Positions 1 through 6,009 of a stretch of DNA of 6,061 nt are shown piece by piece. Every line of letters starts with the position of its first letter. The first letter of the stretch is position 1. Source of the stretch: Tannerella sp. (lineage in GTDB: Bacteria > Bacteroidota > Bacteroidia > Bacteroidales > Tannerellaceae); contig JAISEZ010000126.1 in NCBI GenBank assembly GCA_031263835.1, positions 1-6,061 on the forward strand, read 5' to 3'. The position numbers and the translations under genes were made by a program. The notes under the pieces were generated by a model. That model did not search any database and was not told the origin of the DNA. It worked only from the letters and a program-made list of their open reading frames with translations.

Positions 1-627
1 CCAGTTGCTGTCGCGCTTGTTCCGGATTGGCAGCAGTGCGTGTACGATTCTCGGGCCAAGGTCGCGCGCCGGGTTAATGGCGTAGCCCGTCGTACCGCCC
101 AGCGCCATGCCGATTACGACAATCAGAATGGCGACGGGATATGGCCCGTCCATTTTCGCTCCGCCGACCATCAGAACGCCGAACATGAGTACAAACGTGC
201 CGGTAAACTCGCTCAGGAAATTGGAGAAGAGCGACGGTATGGCCGGGCCGGTGGCAAAGACGCCCAGTTTCGTATTCGCGTCCTCCTCCGCGTCGAAATG
301 CGGCTTGTATATCAGATAAACCAGACACGCGCCGAGCATGGCGCCCAGCATCTGTGCGAGGATATAACCCGCTATGCTGCCCCTGAACAGGCCGGCCATC
401 GCCAGCCCCAGCGTCAGCGCCGGATTCAGGTGTGCACCCGAATAGGGCGCCGAAATAAAGGCGGCGACAAATACGGCAAATCCCCATCCGAATGTGACGA
501 CTATCCATCCGCCCTGATGACCGAACGTCTTTTTCAGACTCATGTTCGCACAGACGCCCTCGCCCAACAGAATCAGCAATGCTGTTCCGATAAACTCAAA
601 TAAAATATCCTGTCCTGTCATATTCAT
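1..627 (-). CDS. glpF: Glycerol facilitator GlpF (MIP/aquaporin family), 3' end cut off by the window edge
   Basis: This is an inner-membrane channel that lets glycerol enter by facilitated diffusion and feeds GlpK. The visible part is 209 residues, in frame to base 1; family members are usually about 230-280, so the last half-helix and C-terminus are missing. Both pore half-helix signatures are present: GAHLNPA (N68-P69-A70) and GYAINPARDLGPR (N185-P-A-R188-D189). The D after the second NPAR is typical of glycerol-conducting members rather than strict water channels. Aligned by eye to E. coli GlpF, the selectivity filter reads W48/Y182/R188 where E. coli has W/F/R. Hydrophobic segments alternate as expected for the six-helix fold. 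ATG at 627 or at 621 (two codons in) could be the start; neither has a Shine-Dalgarno sequence. A TAACTTTT just upstream resembles a -7 box, but I see no matching -33 box. A 489-bp repeat-filled gap separates it from the hydrolase, so co-transcription is uncertain. Family assignment is firm. Confidence 0.95.
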   Translation of the reverse strand, partial: MNMTGQDILFEFIGTALLILLGEGVCANMSLKKTFGHQGGWIVVTFGWGFAVFVAAFISAPYSGAHLNPALTLGLAMAGLFRGSIAGYILAQMLGAMLGACLVYLIYKPHFDAEEDANTKLGVFATGPAIPSLFSNFLSEFTGTFVLMFGVLMVGGAKMDGPYPVAILIVVIGMALGGTTGYAINPARDLGPRIVHALLPIRNKRDSNW

Positions 628-659
628 TATATATAAAAGTTACTGTTTTCAAGAATCGG

Positions 660-687
660 CAGTTAGCAGTTAGTAGCCAGTAGTCAG
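660..687 (+). repeat. Heptamer tandem repeat, four units of CAGTTAG/TAGYCAG type
   Basis: Four 7-bp units follow each other: CAGTTAG, CAGTTAG, TAGCCAG, TAGTCAG. The tract directly borders the first 19-bp palindrome at 691 and lies 33 bp upstream of the glpF start. Related heptamers, mostly in the opposite orientation, occur at 849-860 and 2801-2821. Function unknown; it may be the edge of the repeat element that includes 691-848. Confidence 0.6.
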
Positions 688-690
688 TAA

Positions 691-709
691 GGGCGAAATG
701 CTTTCGCCC
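691..709 (+). repeat. REP-like 19-bp palindrome, copy 1 of an opposed pair
   Basis: The sequence GGGCGAAATGCTTTCGCCC has 8-bp perfect arms around a 3-base loop, so it can form a tight hairpin in DNA or RNA. It is the exact reverse complement of the copy at 830-848. Opposed pairs of short palindromes resemble REP/BIME-type elements, which in other bacteria are spread by RAYT transposases; none is encoded here. It lies in the leader region of glpF, so it may also affect transcript termination or stability. Confidence 0.75.
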
Positions 710-829
710 GCAGGGCTGCCGGCGGGAAAGCCGTGCATCTCCATCCCGGGATACGGCAACAGGCACTGCCTCTGCCGGGGCCGGTTGATTCTGTCTATAA
801 ACTGATGTATCAATTCTACTAACTTCTAC
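710..829. other. Spacer between the opposed palindromes; no gene seen
   Basis: About 120 bp separates the two 19-bp palindromes. It contains a 10-bp palindrome ATCCCGGGAT at 743-752 and several GC-rich segments (GCCGGC, GCCGGGGCCGG). I find no reading frame that looks like a protein; the open frames crossing it give low-complexity, unrecognisable peptides. It is best read as the interior of a non-coding repeat element. Confidence 0.5.
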
Positions 830-848
830 GGGCGAAAGCATTTCGCCC
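830..848 (-). repeat. REP-like 19-bp palindrome, copy 2, opposite orientation
   Basis: The sequence GGGCGAAAGCATTTCGCCC is the exact reverse complement of copy 1 at 691-709. Heptamer-like CTACTAAC/CTACT sequences flank it on both sides (about 817-824 and 849-860). As a result the stretch 660-862 is roughly symmetrical: heptamers, palindrome, spacer, palindrome, heptamers. Confidence 0.75.
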
Positions 849-860
849 CTACTAACTACT
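849..860 (-). repeat. Heptamer repeat at the junction of the two repeat elements
   Basis: On the minus strand this reads AGTAGTTAGTAGG, nearly two units of the 7-bp motif AGTAGTT. It joins the outer end of the second 19-bp palindrome to the left arm of the fold-back element. Confidence 0.45.
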
Positions 861-1119
861 ATACTGCACGCGGGATAGTTTTGTGCATAGAAATAGAAAA
901 GAATAAATATCACCACGGAGACACGGAGAACACAGAGAAGTGCACTGCGGAACGCAGTGTTTTCTTCGTGCTCTCCATGTAAGGAAAGAGTTTGCCCGAA
1001 GGCCACAGAGAAGGAACTTCGTTCCGCAGAAACACGAATCTCTGTGTCCTCTGTGTCTCCGTGTTGATAATTTATTTTTTATGTTCATGTACAAAACCAT
1101 GCCGTGCAAAGTATAATTA
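857..1119. mobile_element. Fold-back (MITE-like) element with long imperfect terminal inverted repeats
   Basis: Almost the whole stretch is an imperfect inverted repeat. The left arm, about 857-958, reads TATACTGCACG, then GTTTTGTGCAT, AATAAATATC, ACCACGGAGACACGGAG, AACACAGAGA and CTGCGGAACG. The right arm, read on the minus strand from 1119 to about 1015, gives TATACTTTGCACG, GTTTTGTACAT, AATAAATTATC, AACACGGAGACACAGAG, GACACAGAGA and CTGCGGAACG in the same order. Weaker matching continues inward, leaving a central loop of only a few tens of bases. There is no transposase and no real gene; peptides such as the arginine/cysteine-rich ones it would encode are by-products of the repeat. From memory, related CACGGAGACAC/CACAGAG repeats are scattered through many environmental bacterial genomes. 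The element fills most of the hydrolase-glpF gap and its right end coincides with the hydrolase stop codon. A transcript would form a very long hairpin. Confidence 0.75.
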
Positions 1120-2283
1120 CCGATTTTCATTCATATTTCCCTCCCGCGCAGCGTATAGACAAAGCCGGTCGATTTTGGCGATGACTTCACCGGCAAGCTC
1201 ATCCAGTGTTCCGGCATGGCGCGTCGCTGTTTTCCAGAAAAACTTGGGGCTTTGTGCATTTTCATACAGCCTTTCGCCATGATAAAATGCGACCACTTCA
1301 TCCGTTTCGCTGTGAATAATCAGCTTGGGGATGTCCGTGATTTTCCGGATATCCCTTTCCGCAACATACGCCTGATTAAAAGCAGTGGCGTTTCTTTTCA
1401 TGCTGTTCCGGATGAAACGGGTCGGCATAAAATCCATTACGAGATTTTGCGCGGAACTTAAACTTCCGTCAAGAACAAGGGCATCCACCTCCTGCTGCCT
1501 GCTGCAAACAAGTCCGGTTGCTATCTGTCCGCCCAGCGACATTCCGTAAACGATGACCTTTAGAGAATCCTTCCGGGTTGACAGCAGGAAGTCGTCGAAG
1601 GCCGCTTCCGTGTCTTTCATTACGCCCTGATAGCCGGGCTTGCCGGTTGATTTCCCGTACCCTCTCCAGTCCACGGCATACACGTTATAGCCGCCGGACA
1701 GTAATGTATTTATCATGCCGGTATAAGTGGAGACGTTTCCGCTGTTGCCGTGAATGAAAAATATATTTGCCCTGGGCGCCCTGCTTTTAAAGTAATAGGT
1801 ATGGATGGTGACGTCCTTTTCGACGTCGATGGATTTTTCTTCAAAAAGGAGTGTATCCATGTTTTCCATTTCACGGCTTGGCCTGTAAAACATGCCGGAT
1901 TCACTGTAAACGGCTCTTCCGATTCCGCCCGCAGCACATTCGGCTCCGGTTTCACTTCCGTGCAGGCCCGCATCCAGGCCTTTCAGGGTTCCTTTGCCTC
2001 CGGCATTAAATCCCCTCAAGGTTCCTTTGCCTCCAACATTAAATCCTTTCAAGGTTCCTTTCGTCCCGGCATTAAGTCCCTTCAGGGTTCCTTTCGCTCC
2101 GGCACTGAATCCCTTCAGGGTTTGCCTTATTCCGACGCGGATGCCCCGCAGGGCATGACGCTGTCCGGTCATTCGGGCAGTATCCGCATGACCGCTCCGG
2201 CTATCATGGATATTGCTTCCTGTTACCGGACTGCTCATCAGCCATAATACGAATATGGACAGGTATATACATTTAGCTTTCAT
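1117..2283 (-). CDS. Exported alpha/beta hydrolase with an N-terminal 11-residue repeat region
   Basis: A serine hydrolase of 388 residues. Residues 1-22 look like a signal peptide (MKAKCIYLSIFVLWLMSSPV, then TG), so the protein is probably exported to the periplasm; there is no lipobox Cys. Residues about 39-105 are six 11-residue repeats of the form KGTLKGFNAGG. The catalytic domain spans about 145-375: HGNSGN (178-183) supplies the oxyanion-hole segment, DWRGYGKS follows strand 4, the nucleophile elbow is YGMSLGG with S249, and D328 (in SETDEV) and H356 (in RHAG) complete a plausible Ser-Asp-His triad. The HGNxGN/GMSLGG pattern resembles the ABHD12/13-like or Hydrolase_4 esterase and lysophospholipase groups; substrate unknown. 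The ATG at 2283 is chosen because the signal peptide begins there, although the frame stays open upstream through the 41-bp repeat array to an ATG at 2796. Being inside the glp cluster suggests release of glycerol from an ester, but this is inference. The stop codon lies at the edge of the fold-back element. Confidence 0.85.
   Translation of the reverse strand: MKAKCIYLSIFVLWLMSSPVTGSNIHDSRSGHADTARMTGQRHALRGIRVGIRQTLKGFSAGAKGTLKGLNAGTKGTLKGFNVGGKGTLRGFNAGGKGTLKGLDAGLHGSETGAECAAGGIGRAVYSESGMFYRPSREMENMDTLLFEEKSIDVEKDVTIHTYYFKSRAPRANIFFIHGNSGNVSTYTGMINTLLSGGYNVYAVDWRGYGKSTGKPGYQGVMKDTEAAFDDFLLSTRKDSLKVIVYGMSLGGQIATGLVCSRQQEVDALVLDGSLSSAQNLVMDFMPTRFIRNSMKRNATAFNQAYVAERDIRKITDIPKLIIHSETDEVVAFYHGERLYENAQSPKFFWKTATRHAGTLDELAGEVIAKIDRLCLYAAREGNMNENR
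1970..2167 (-). repeat. 33-bp tandem repeat inside the hydrolase gene (six units)
   Basis: Six 33-bp units start at 1970, 2003, 2036, 2069, 2102 and 2135. The middle four are well conserved around a plus-strand core TTCAGGGTTCCTTT; the unit at 2135 and part of the one at 2102 are degenerate. Since 33 is a multiple of three, each unit adds 11 residues (KGTLKGFNAGG type, basic and glycine-rich) without breaking the frame. Copy number could therefore vary between strains without loss of the enzyme. The repeats lie between the signal peptide and the hydrolase fold, as a linker or surface-binding stalk might. Confidence 0.85.
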
Positions 2284-2340
2284 GCGGAGCGGTTTTATGC
2301 ATTGTTTCGTCCCTGCGACCGGAGGCCATCCGGCGTCGGG

Positions 2341-2750
2341 CAGGGTTTCCCCACGCGGGGAAAGTTTCCTCGACGCTCGGACAGGGTTTCCCCATGCGGG
2401 GAAAGTTTCCTCGACGCTCGGACAGGGTTTCCCCACGCGGGGAAAGTTTCCTCGACGTTCGGACAGGGTTTCCCCACGTGGGGAAAGTTTCCTCGACGCT
2501 CGGACAGGGTTTCCCGCTGTGCGGAAAGTTTCCCGCCCGCGGCGGCAGGGTGTCCCGCTGTGCGGAAAGTTTCCCGCCCGCGGCGGCAGGGTTTCCCGCT
2601 GTGCGGAAAGTTCCCCGCCCGCGGCGAGAGAGTTTCCCGCTGTGCGGAAAGTTTCCCGCCCGCGGCGAGAGAGTTTCCCGCTGTGCGGAAAGTTTCCCGC
2701 CCGCGGCGGCAGAGTTTCCCGCTGTGCGGAAAGTCTTCCGGAACTTCCGG
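2341..2750. repeat. 41-bp minisatellite, ten contiguous units in two sequence families
   Basis: Units begin at 2341 and every 41 bp to 2710, with no spacers. Units 1-4 (family A) carry TTTCCCCACGCGGGGAAAG followed by TTTCCTCGACGCTCGGA. Units 5-10 (family B) carry TTTCCCGCTGTGCGGAAAG followed by TTTCCCGCCCGCGGCGG; unit 10 decays at its end. Each unit can form two hairpins: TTTCCCC/GGGGAAA in A or TTTCC-GC/GC-GGAAA in B, then a second stem that is strong in B (CCGCC/GGCGG) and weak in A. A GGAAAGTTTCC palindrome is present in most units. Neither family contains a stop codon in any of the six frames, which creates spurious long frames on both strands. The array sits in the 551-bp gap between glpK and the hydrolase; the flanks 2284-2340 and 2751-2834 hold no gene, and no promoter that I can identify. 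Confidence 0.92.
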
Positions 2751-2800
2751 CAGGGAAATCTGTTAATGGATATTTCGGAATAAATACGGTATTCATTGTA

Positions 2801-2821
2801 CCCTGCTAACTACTAACTACT
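2801..2821 (-). repeat. Heptamer tandem repeat just downstream of glpK
   Basis: Read on the minus strand this is AGTAGTT, AGTAGTT, AGCAGGG: two perfect 7-bp units and one degenerate unit. It lies 13 bp beyond the glpK stop codon and is the same motif that borders the palindromes upstream of glpF. Function unknown. Confidence 0.5.
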
Positions 2822-2834
2822 GTTGTATAACCCG

Positions 2835-4325
2835 CTACGATTTAATCCATGACTGCGACCGGTAAACGGCGTCCGCCCATTTCCGGCGGGCCAGGAGCGA
2901 GTCGAAGTCGGCATCCGGTTCGAACGTCGCTTCGACATGCCACTGCCGGCGGATTTCGTCGACGCCGGGCCAGTATCCGACGGCCAGACCGGCCATGTAT
3001 GCCGCGCCCAGGGCGGTTGTTTCCACCGTTTGGGGACGGATGACCGTTTTTCCCAGCACGTCGGCCTGAAACTGCATCAGCAGGTTGTTTTTCGAAGCGC
3101 CGCCGTCGACCCGCAACTCCTTCAGCCCGATACCGGCGTCCAGCGCCATGGCGTTGACGACGTCCATCGTTTGATAGGCAATGCCTTCGAGCGCGGCGCG
3201 GGCAATGTGGGCGTCGGTAACGCCGCGCGAAAGGCCGACAATCGTTCCGCGGGCGTACTGGTCCCAGTAGGGCGCGCCCAGTCCCGTCAGCGCGGGGACA
3301 AAATACACGCCTCCGTTGTCGTCCACCTGTCCGGCCAGCGCCTCGATTTCCGACGACGAGCGGATGATTTTCAGTCCGTCGCGCAGCCACTGGACAATGG
3401 CGCCGCCGACAAAAATGCTTCCCTCCAGCGCGTAGGACGTGAGGCCGTTCAGCCGCCAGGCAATCGTGCTGACGAGGTTGTTTTTGGAAGCCACCGGCCG
3501 GTCGCCCGTATTCATCAGGATGAAGCAGCCGGTGCCGTAGGTGTTCTTCACCATACCCGGCTCGATGCACATCTGTCCGAAGAGCGCCGCCTGCTGGTCG
3601 CCGACAATGCCGGCAATGGGCACGTGCGAGGCGAAAATCGTTGTCGTCGTATGCCCGTACACCTCCGAAGACGCCTTCACTTCGGGCAGCATGTTCTTCG
3701 GGATGTCAAACAGCTGCAGCAGTTCGTCGTCCCATTCCTGCGTATGGATGTTGTACAGCATCGTGCGCGAGGCGTTGGAGACGTCCGTCACGTGCGTCCG
3801 GCCCCCGGTCAGCTGCCACACCAGCCACGTGTCGACCGTGCCGAAAGCCAGCTGCCCCCGCTGCGCCTTTGCCCGCGCGCCGTCCACACGGTCAAGTATC
3901 CACCTGATTTTCGTCGCGCTGAAATAGGCGTCGATGATAAGGCCGGTTCTGTTCCGTATCAGGGGAAGCAGGCCTTTCGCTTTCAGCTCGTCGCAGTATT
4001 CCGCCGTGCGCCGGTCCTGCCATACGATGGCGTTGTAGAGCGGCTCGCCCGTCGCTCTGTCCCAGACGACGGTCGTTTCGCGCTGGTTTGTGATGCCGAT
4101 GGCCGCAATGCCGGTTCCGTTTATGCCAATCTTGGTGATTGCTTCGGCGGCCACGGCTGCCTGCGATGACCATATCTCGTAGGGGTCATGTTCGACCCAC
4201 CCGTCCTGCGGGAATATCTGCGCAAATTCCTTCTGCGCAACCGAACAGGCTTCGCCCCGGCTGTTGAATACTATCGCCCGGGAACTGGTCGTCCCGGCGT
4301 CGAATGACAAAATGTACTTTTCCAT
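2835..4325 (-). CDS. glpK: Glycerol kinase GlpK
   Basis: This cytoplasmic enzyme phosphorylates glycerol with ATP to sn-glycerol-3-phosphate, trapping it in the cell. The 496-residue length is normal for the family. Two FGGY-kinase halves are complete. The N-terminal phosphate loop is DAGTTSSR (9-16). Glycerol contacts match R82-E83 (in NQRET), Y134 (in DAYFSATK) and D243 (in [10 protein letters not shown]). The first FGGY signature is around 135-145, the second around 360-380 (GTIVGLSRG to AALEG), and the C-terminal adenine-site segment is DGGASKN (408-414). The loop after SSEVYG (219-224) reads [10 protein letters not shown]: it has neither the GGKGGTR-type loop used for fructose-1,6-bisphosphate inhibition in E. 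coli nor the HFYG histidine phosphorylated by HPr in Firmicutes. It follows glpD by 62 bp and is probably co-transcribed. No Shine-Dalgarno sequence precedes the ATG; an octamer repeat fills the leader. Identification is secure. Confidence 0.98.
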   Translation of the reverse strand: MEKYILSFDAGTTSSRAIVFNSRGEACSVAQKEFAQIFPQDGWVEHDPYEIWSSQAAVAAEAITKIGINGTGIAAIGITNQRETTVVWDRATGEPLYNAIVWQDRRTAEYCDELKAKGLLPLIRNRTGLIIDAYFSATKIRWILDRVDGARAKAQRGQLAFGTVDTWLVWQLTGGRTHVTDVSNASRTMLYNIHTQEWDDELLQLFDIPKNMLPEVKASSEVYGHTTTTIFASHVPIAGIVGDQQAALFGQMCIEPGMVKNTYGTGCFILMNTGDRPVASKNNLVSTIAWRLNGLTSYALEGSIFVGGAIVQWLRDGLKIIRSSSEIEALAGQVDDNGGVYFVPALTGLGAPYWDQYARGTIVGLSRGVTDAHIARAALEGIAYQTMDVVNAMALDAGIGLKELRVDGGASKNNLLMQFQADVLGKTVIRPQTVETTALGAAYMAGLAVGYWPGVDEIRRQWHVEATFEPDADFDSLLARRKWADAVYRSQSWIKS

Positions 4326-4326
4326 A

Positions 4327-4374
4327 TATTCAATAATTCAATGATTCAATGATTCCATAATTCAAAGATTCAAA
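4327..4374 (-). repeat. Octamer tandem repeat in the glpD-glpK spacer (six units)
   Basis: On the minus strand the spacer reads TTTGAATC, TTTGAATT, ATGGAATC, ATTGAATC, ATTGAATT, ATTGAATA, a 48-bp run of six 8-bp units ending one base before the glpK ATG. It makes up most of the 62-bp intergenic spacer and therefore the whole glpK leader. The A/T-rich, unstructured sequence suits Shine-Dalgarno-independent initiation, and copy number could vary by slippage. Confidence 0.8.
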
Positions 4375-4389
4375 CGGTTGCTTCCGTTT
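4372..4389 (-). other. Small hairpin overlapping the glpD stop codon
   Basis: AAACGG and CCGTTT form 6-bp arms around a 6-base loop, overlapping the TAA of glpD at 4388-4390. On the transcript it is followed by TTTGAATCTTTG rather than a run of U, so it is a weak terminator candidate at best. It may only modulate translation or RNA decay between glpD and glpK. Confidence 0.35.
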
Positions 4390-5962
4390 ACGGATGCAGG
4401 CAATATCCCTTTGCCGTCTCCACAAAGGCGTCCACCTGCGCCTGCTCCCAGGCCGTGTCTTCGCCCAGTTCCTTCGCCATCAGGGACGCTACCTTGGGCG
4501 CCGCCTCCATGGCTGCCCGCGCATCCAGAAACAGAAGCCGGAGCCTGCGTGCCAGGACGTCTTCGACGGTGAAGGCCATTTCCTCGCGCACGGCCCAGAC
4601 AACTTCCTTCCCGGTGTAATCATACTGCGGATGGAGCTTTTCATTCCAGCGACCGTTTTCATGCTGCAAAAGTAATATCTTTTCGTAATCGGAGCCATAT
4701 ACGCCGTGAAAAGATGCCTGATTCACGTCTTTTTTATATCCGTGAATATGCAGATGCCGGGTCACGCATTTCCTGCGGGGCAGTCCGGCGACGGCAATCG
4801 CCCTGTTGACGGCATCTTCCGCCATGCGCCGGTAAGTTGTCCACTTGCCGCCGACAACGGTAATCAGGCCGCTTTCGGACAGGATGATTTTGTGGTTTCG
4901 GGAAATTTCCTTTGTTTTCTTTTCGTCCGCGTTTTTTCCGGTCGCCGCCAGCGGCCGCAGACCGGCAAATACGGAAAGGACGTCCGCGCGCTGCGGCTGT
5001 TTCAGCAGGTAGGCGCCGGCCGTGCGCAGGATAAAGTCGATTTCCCTGTCCAGCGCCCGCGGCTCCAGCGTAAATTCGCTCATCGGCGTATCGGTGGTTC
5101 CCAGCACCACTTTCCCGTGCCACGGCACGCCGAACATCACCCGCCCGTCGGCCGTTTTGGGAATCATAATCGCCGTGTCGCCCCCCAGAAACGACCTGTC
5201 AACCACCAGATGCACGCCCTGACTGGGACGCACAAGTCCGGCTTTCCCCCGGACGTCCATCTGCATCAGTTCATCGACAAAAATCCCCGTCGCATTGACG
5301 ACCGCCCCGGCGTGCAGATGAAACAGCCGGTTCGTAAGCAGGTCGCAGGCGTCGACGCCCGTGATTTTTCCGCGTTCGTCCTTTCTCAGGCCGGTCACCC
5401 TGACATAGTTTGCACATGCGGCGCCATATTCCGTAGCCGTCTGCGCCAGATGAACCGCCATGCGGGAATCGTCGAACTGCCCGTCGTGATAGACTACGCC
5501 TCCCTTCAGTCCCCGGACGCGGATTTGCGGAATCTCCGCCGTGACCTGCTGCCTGTTCACCGGCAGCGACCGCCCGAACGCGCGTTTGGCCGCGAGGATG
5601 TCGTACAGGGTCAGTCCCAGCGTATAGAAGGGCTTTTCCCACCACCGAAAGTTTCCGATGATAAACCGCTGGTCTTTTACCAGATGCGGAGCGTTTTGCT
5701 TCATCCGTCCGCGTTCGTGCAGCGCTTCCGTCACCAGCCCGATGTCGCCCTGCGCCAGATAACGAACGCCGCCGTGTACCAGTTTCGTACTGCGGCTGGA
5801 GGTGCTTTTCGTGAAATCGGACTGCTCCAGCAGGGCTACCCTGTAACCTCTGGATGCGGCGTCTACCGCCGTACCCAGTCCCGTTGCTCCCCCGCCGATA
5901 ACGATGACGTCCCACCGGATGGACGCATCGCTGAATTGTGCTATACTGTGCCTGCGCTTCAT
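4388..5962 (-). CDS. glpD: FAD-dependent glycerol-3-phosphate dehydrogenase GlpD
   Basis: This membrane-associated flavoenzyme oxidises sn-glycerol-3-phosphate to dihydroxyacetone phosphate and passes electrons to quinone. The 524 residues fit the aerobic GlpD family. The N-terminal Rossmann motif VIGGGATGLGTAVDAASRG (21-39) ends its fold at E46 and matches family signature 1. The conserved TSSRSTKLVHGGVRYL block (54-69) follows, then VNATG (222-226), the GTTD segment (288-291), GLRPL (R336) and the second signature GGKWTTYRRMA (371-381, K373). The C-terminal helical domain (about 400-520) is present. The ATG at 5962 (MKRRHS) is preferred over a TTG five codons upstream at 5977, because the predicted transcription start lies only a few bases from that TTG. 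It is the first gene of the visible cluster, with a clear Bacteroidota promoter about 24 bp upstream. Identification is secure. Confidence 0.97.
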   Translation of the reverse strand: MKRRHSIAQFSDASIRWDVIVIGGGATGLGTAVDAASRGYRVALLEQSDFTKSTSSRSTKLVHGGVRYLAQGDIGLVTEALHERGRMKQNAPHLVKDQRFIIGNFRWWEKPFYTLGLTLYDILAAKRAFGRSLPVNRQQVTAEIPQIRVRGLKGGVVYHDGQFDDSRMAVHLAQTATEYGAACANYVRVTGLRKDERGKITGVDACDLLTNRLFHLHAGAVVNATGIFVDELMQMDVRGKAGLVRPSQGVHLVVDRSFLGGDTAIMIPKTADGRVMFGVPWHGKVVLGTTDTPMSEFTLEPRALDREIDFILRTAGAYLLKQPQRADVLSVFAGLRPLAATGKNADEKKTKEISRNHKIILSESGLITVVGGKWTTYRRMAEDAVNRAIAVAGLPRRKCVTRHLHIHGYKKDVNQASFHGVYGSDYEKILLLQHENGRWNEKLHPQYDYTGKEVVWAVREEMAFTVEDVLARRLRLLFLDARAAMEAAPKVASLMAKELGEDTAWEQAQVDAFVETAKGYCLHP

Positions 5963-5978
5963 ATCACTTACATACAAA

Positions 5979-6009
5979 ATTTCTACAAAGATAAAACGGT
6001 ATTTCTACA
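5979..6009. promoter_or_regulatory. Direct repeat ATTTCTACA overlapping the glpD promoter (possible operator)
   Basis: The 9-mer ATTTCTACA occurs perfectly at 5979-5987 and 6001-6009, 22 bp apart, so both copies face the same side of the helix. One copy touches the -7 box and the likely start site, the other lies in the promoter spacer. That placement would suit a repressor or be chance in A/T-rich DNA. Confidence 0.35.

Noticed and set aside
596..1282. Small reading frames in the hydrolase-glpF gap (596-1006 and 852-1130 minus, 992-1282 plus)
   Set aside because: They are generated by the fold-back element and palindromes, overlap each other or real genes, and show no conserved motif.
2319..2333. 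Hairpin CCGGA/TCCGG upstream of the hydrolase as a riboswitch or attenuator
   Set aside because: A lone 5-bp stem in GC-rich DNA is not enough, and no anti-terminator or U-run is visible.
2341..2750. CRISPR array
   Set aside because: The units are contiguous 41-bp copies with no unique spacers between them, and no cas genes are near.
2284..2796. Upstream ATG at 2796 as the true hydrolase start (559 residues)
   Set aside because: It would bury a clear signal peptide about 170 residues into the protein and translate the minisatellite; the ATG at 2283 fits an exported enzyme better.
2213..2809. Long plus-strand reading frames across the repeat array in all three frames
   Set aside because: They exist because the 41-bp unit has no stop codons; the peptides are pure repeat translations plus antisense of the hydrolase, with no recognisable domain.
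2937..4169. Long plus-strand frame of 410 codons opposite glpK
   Set aside because: It is antisense to a complete, well-conserved glpK and its translation shows no domain; GC-rich coding DNA often leaves such shadows.
4372..4389. Intrinsic terminator between glpD and glpK
   Set aside because: The stem is only 6 bp and no U-run follows, so I list it only as a small hairpin.
5963..5977. TTG at 5977 as the glpD start
   Set aside because: It lies almost on the predicted transcription start; the ATG at 5962 is in frame and adequately spaced from the promoter.
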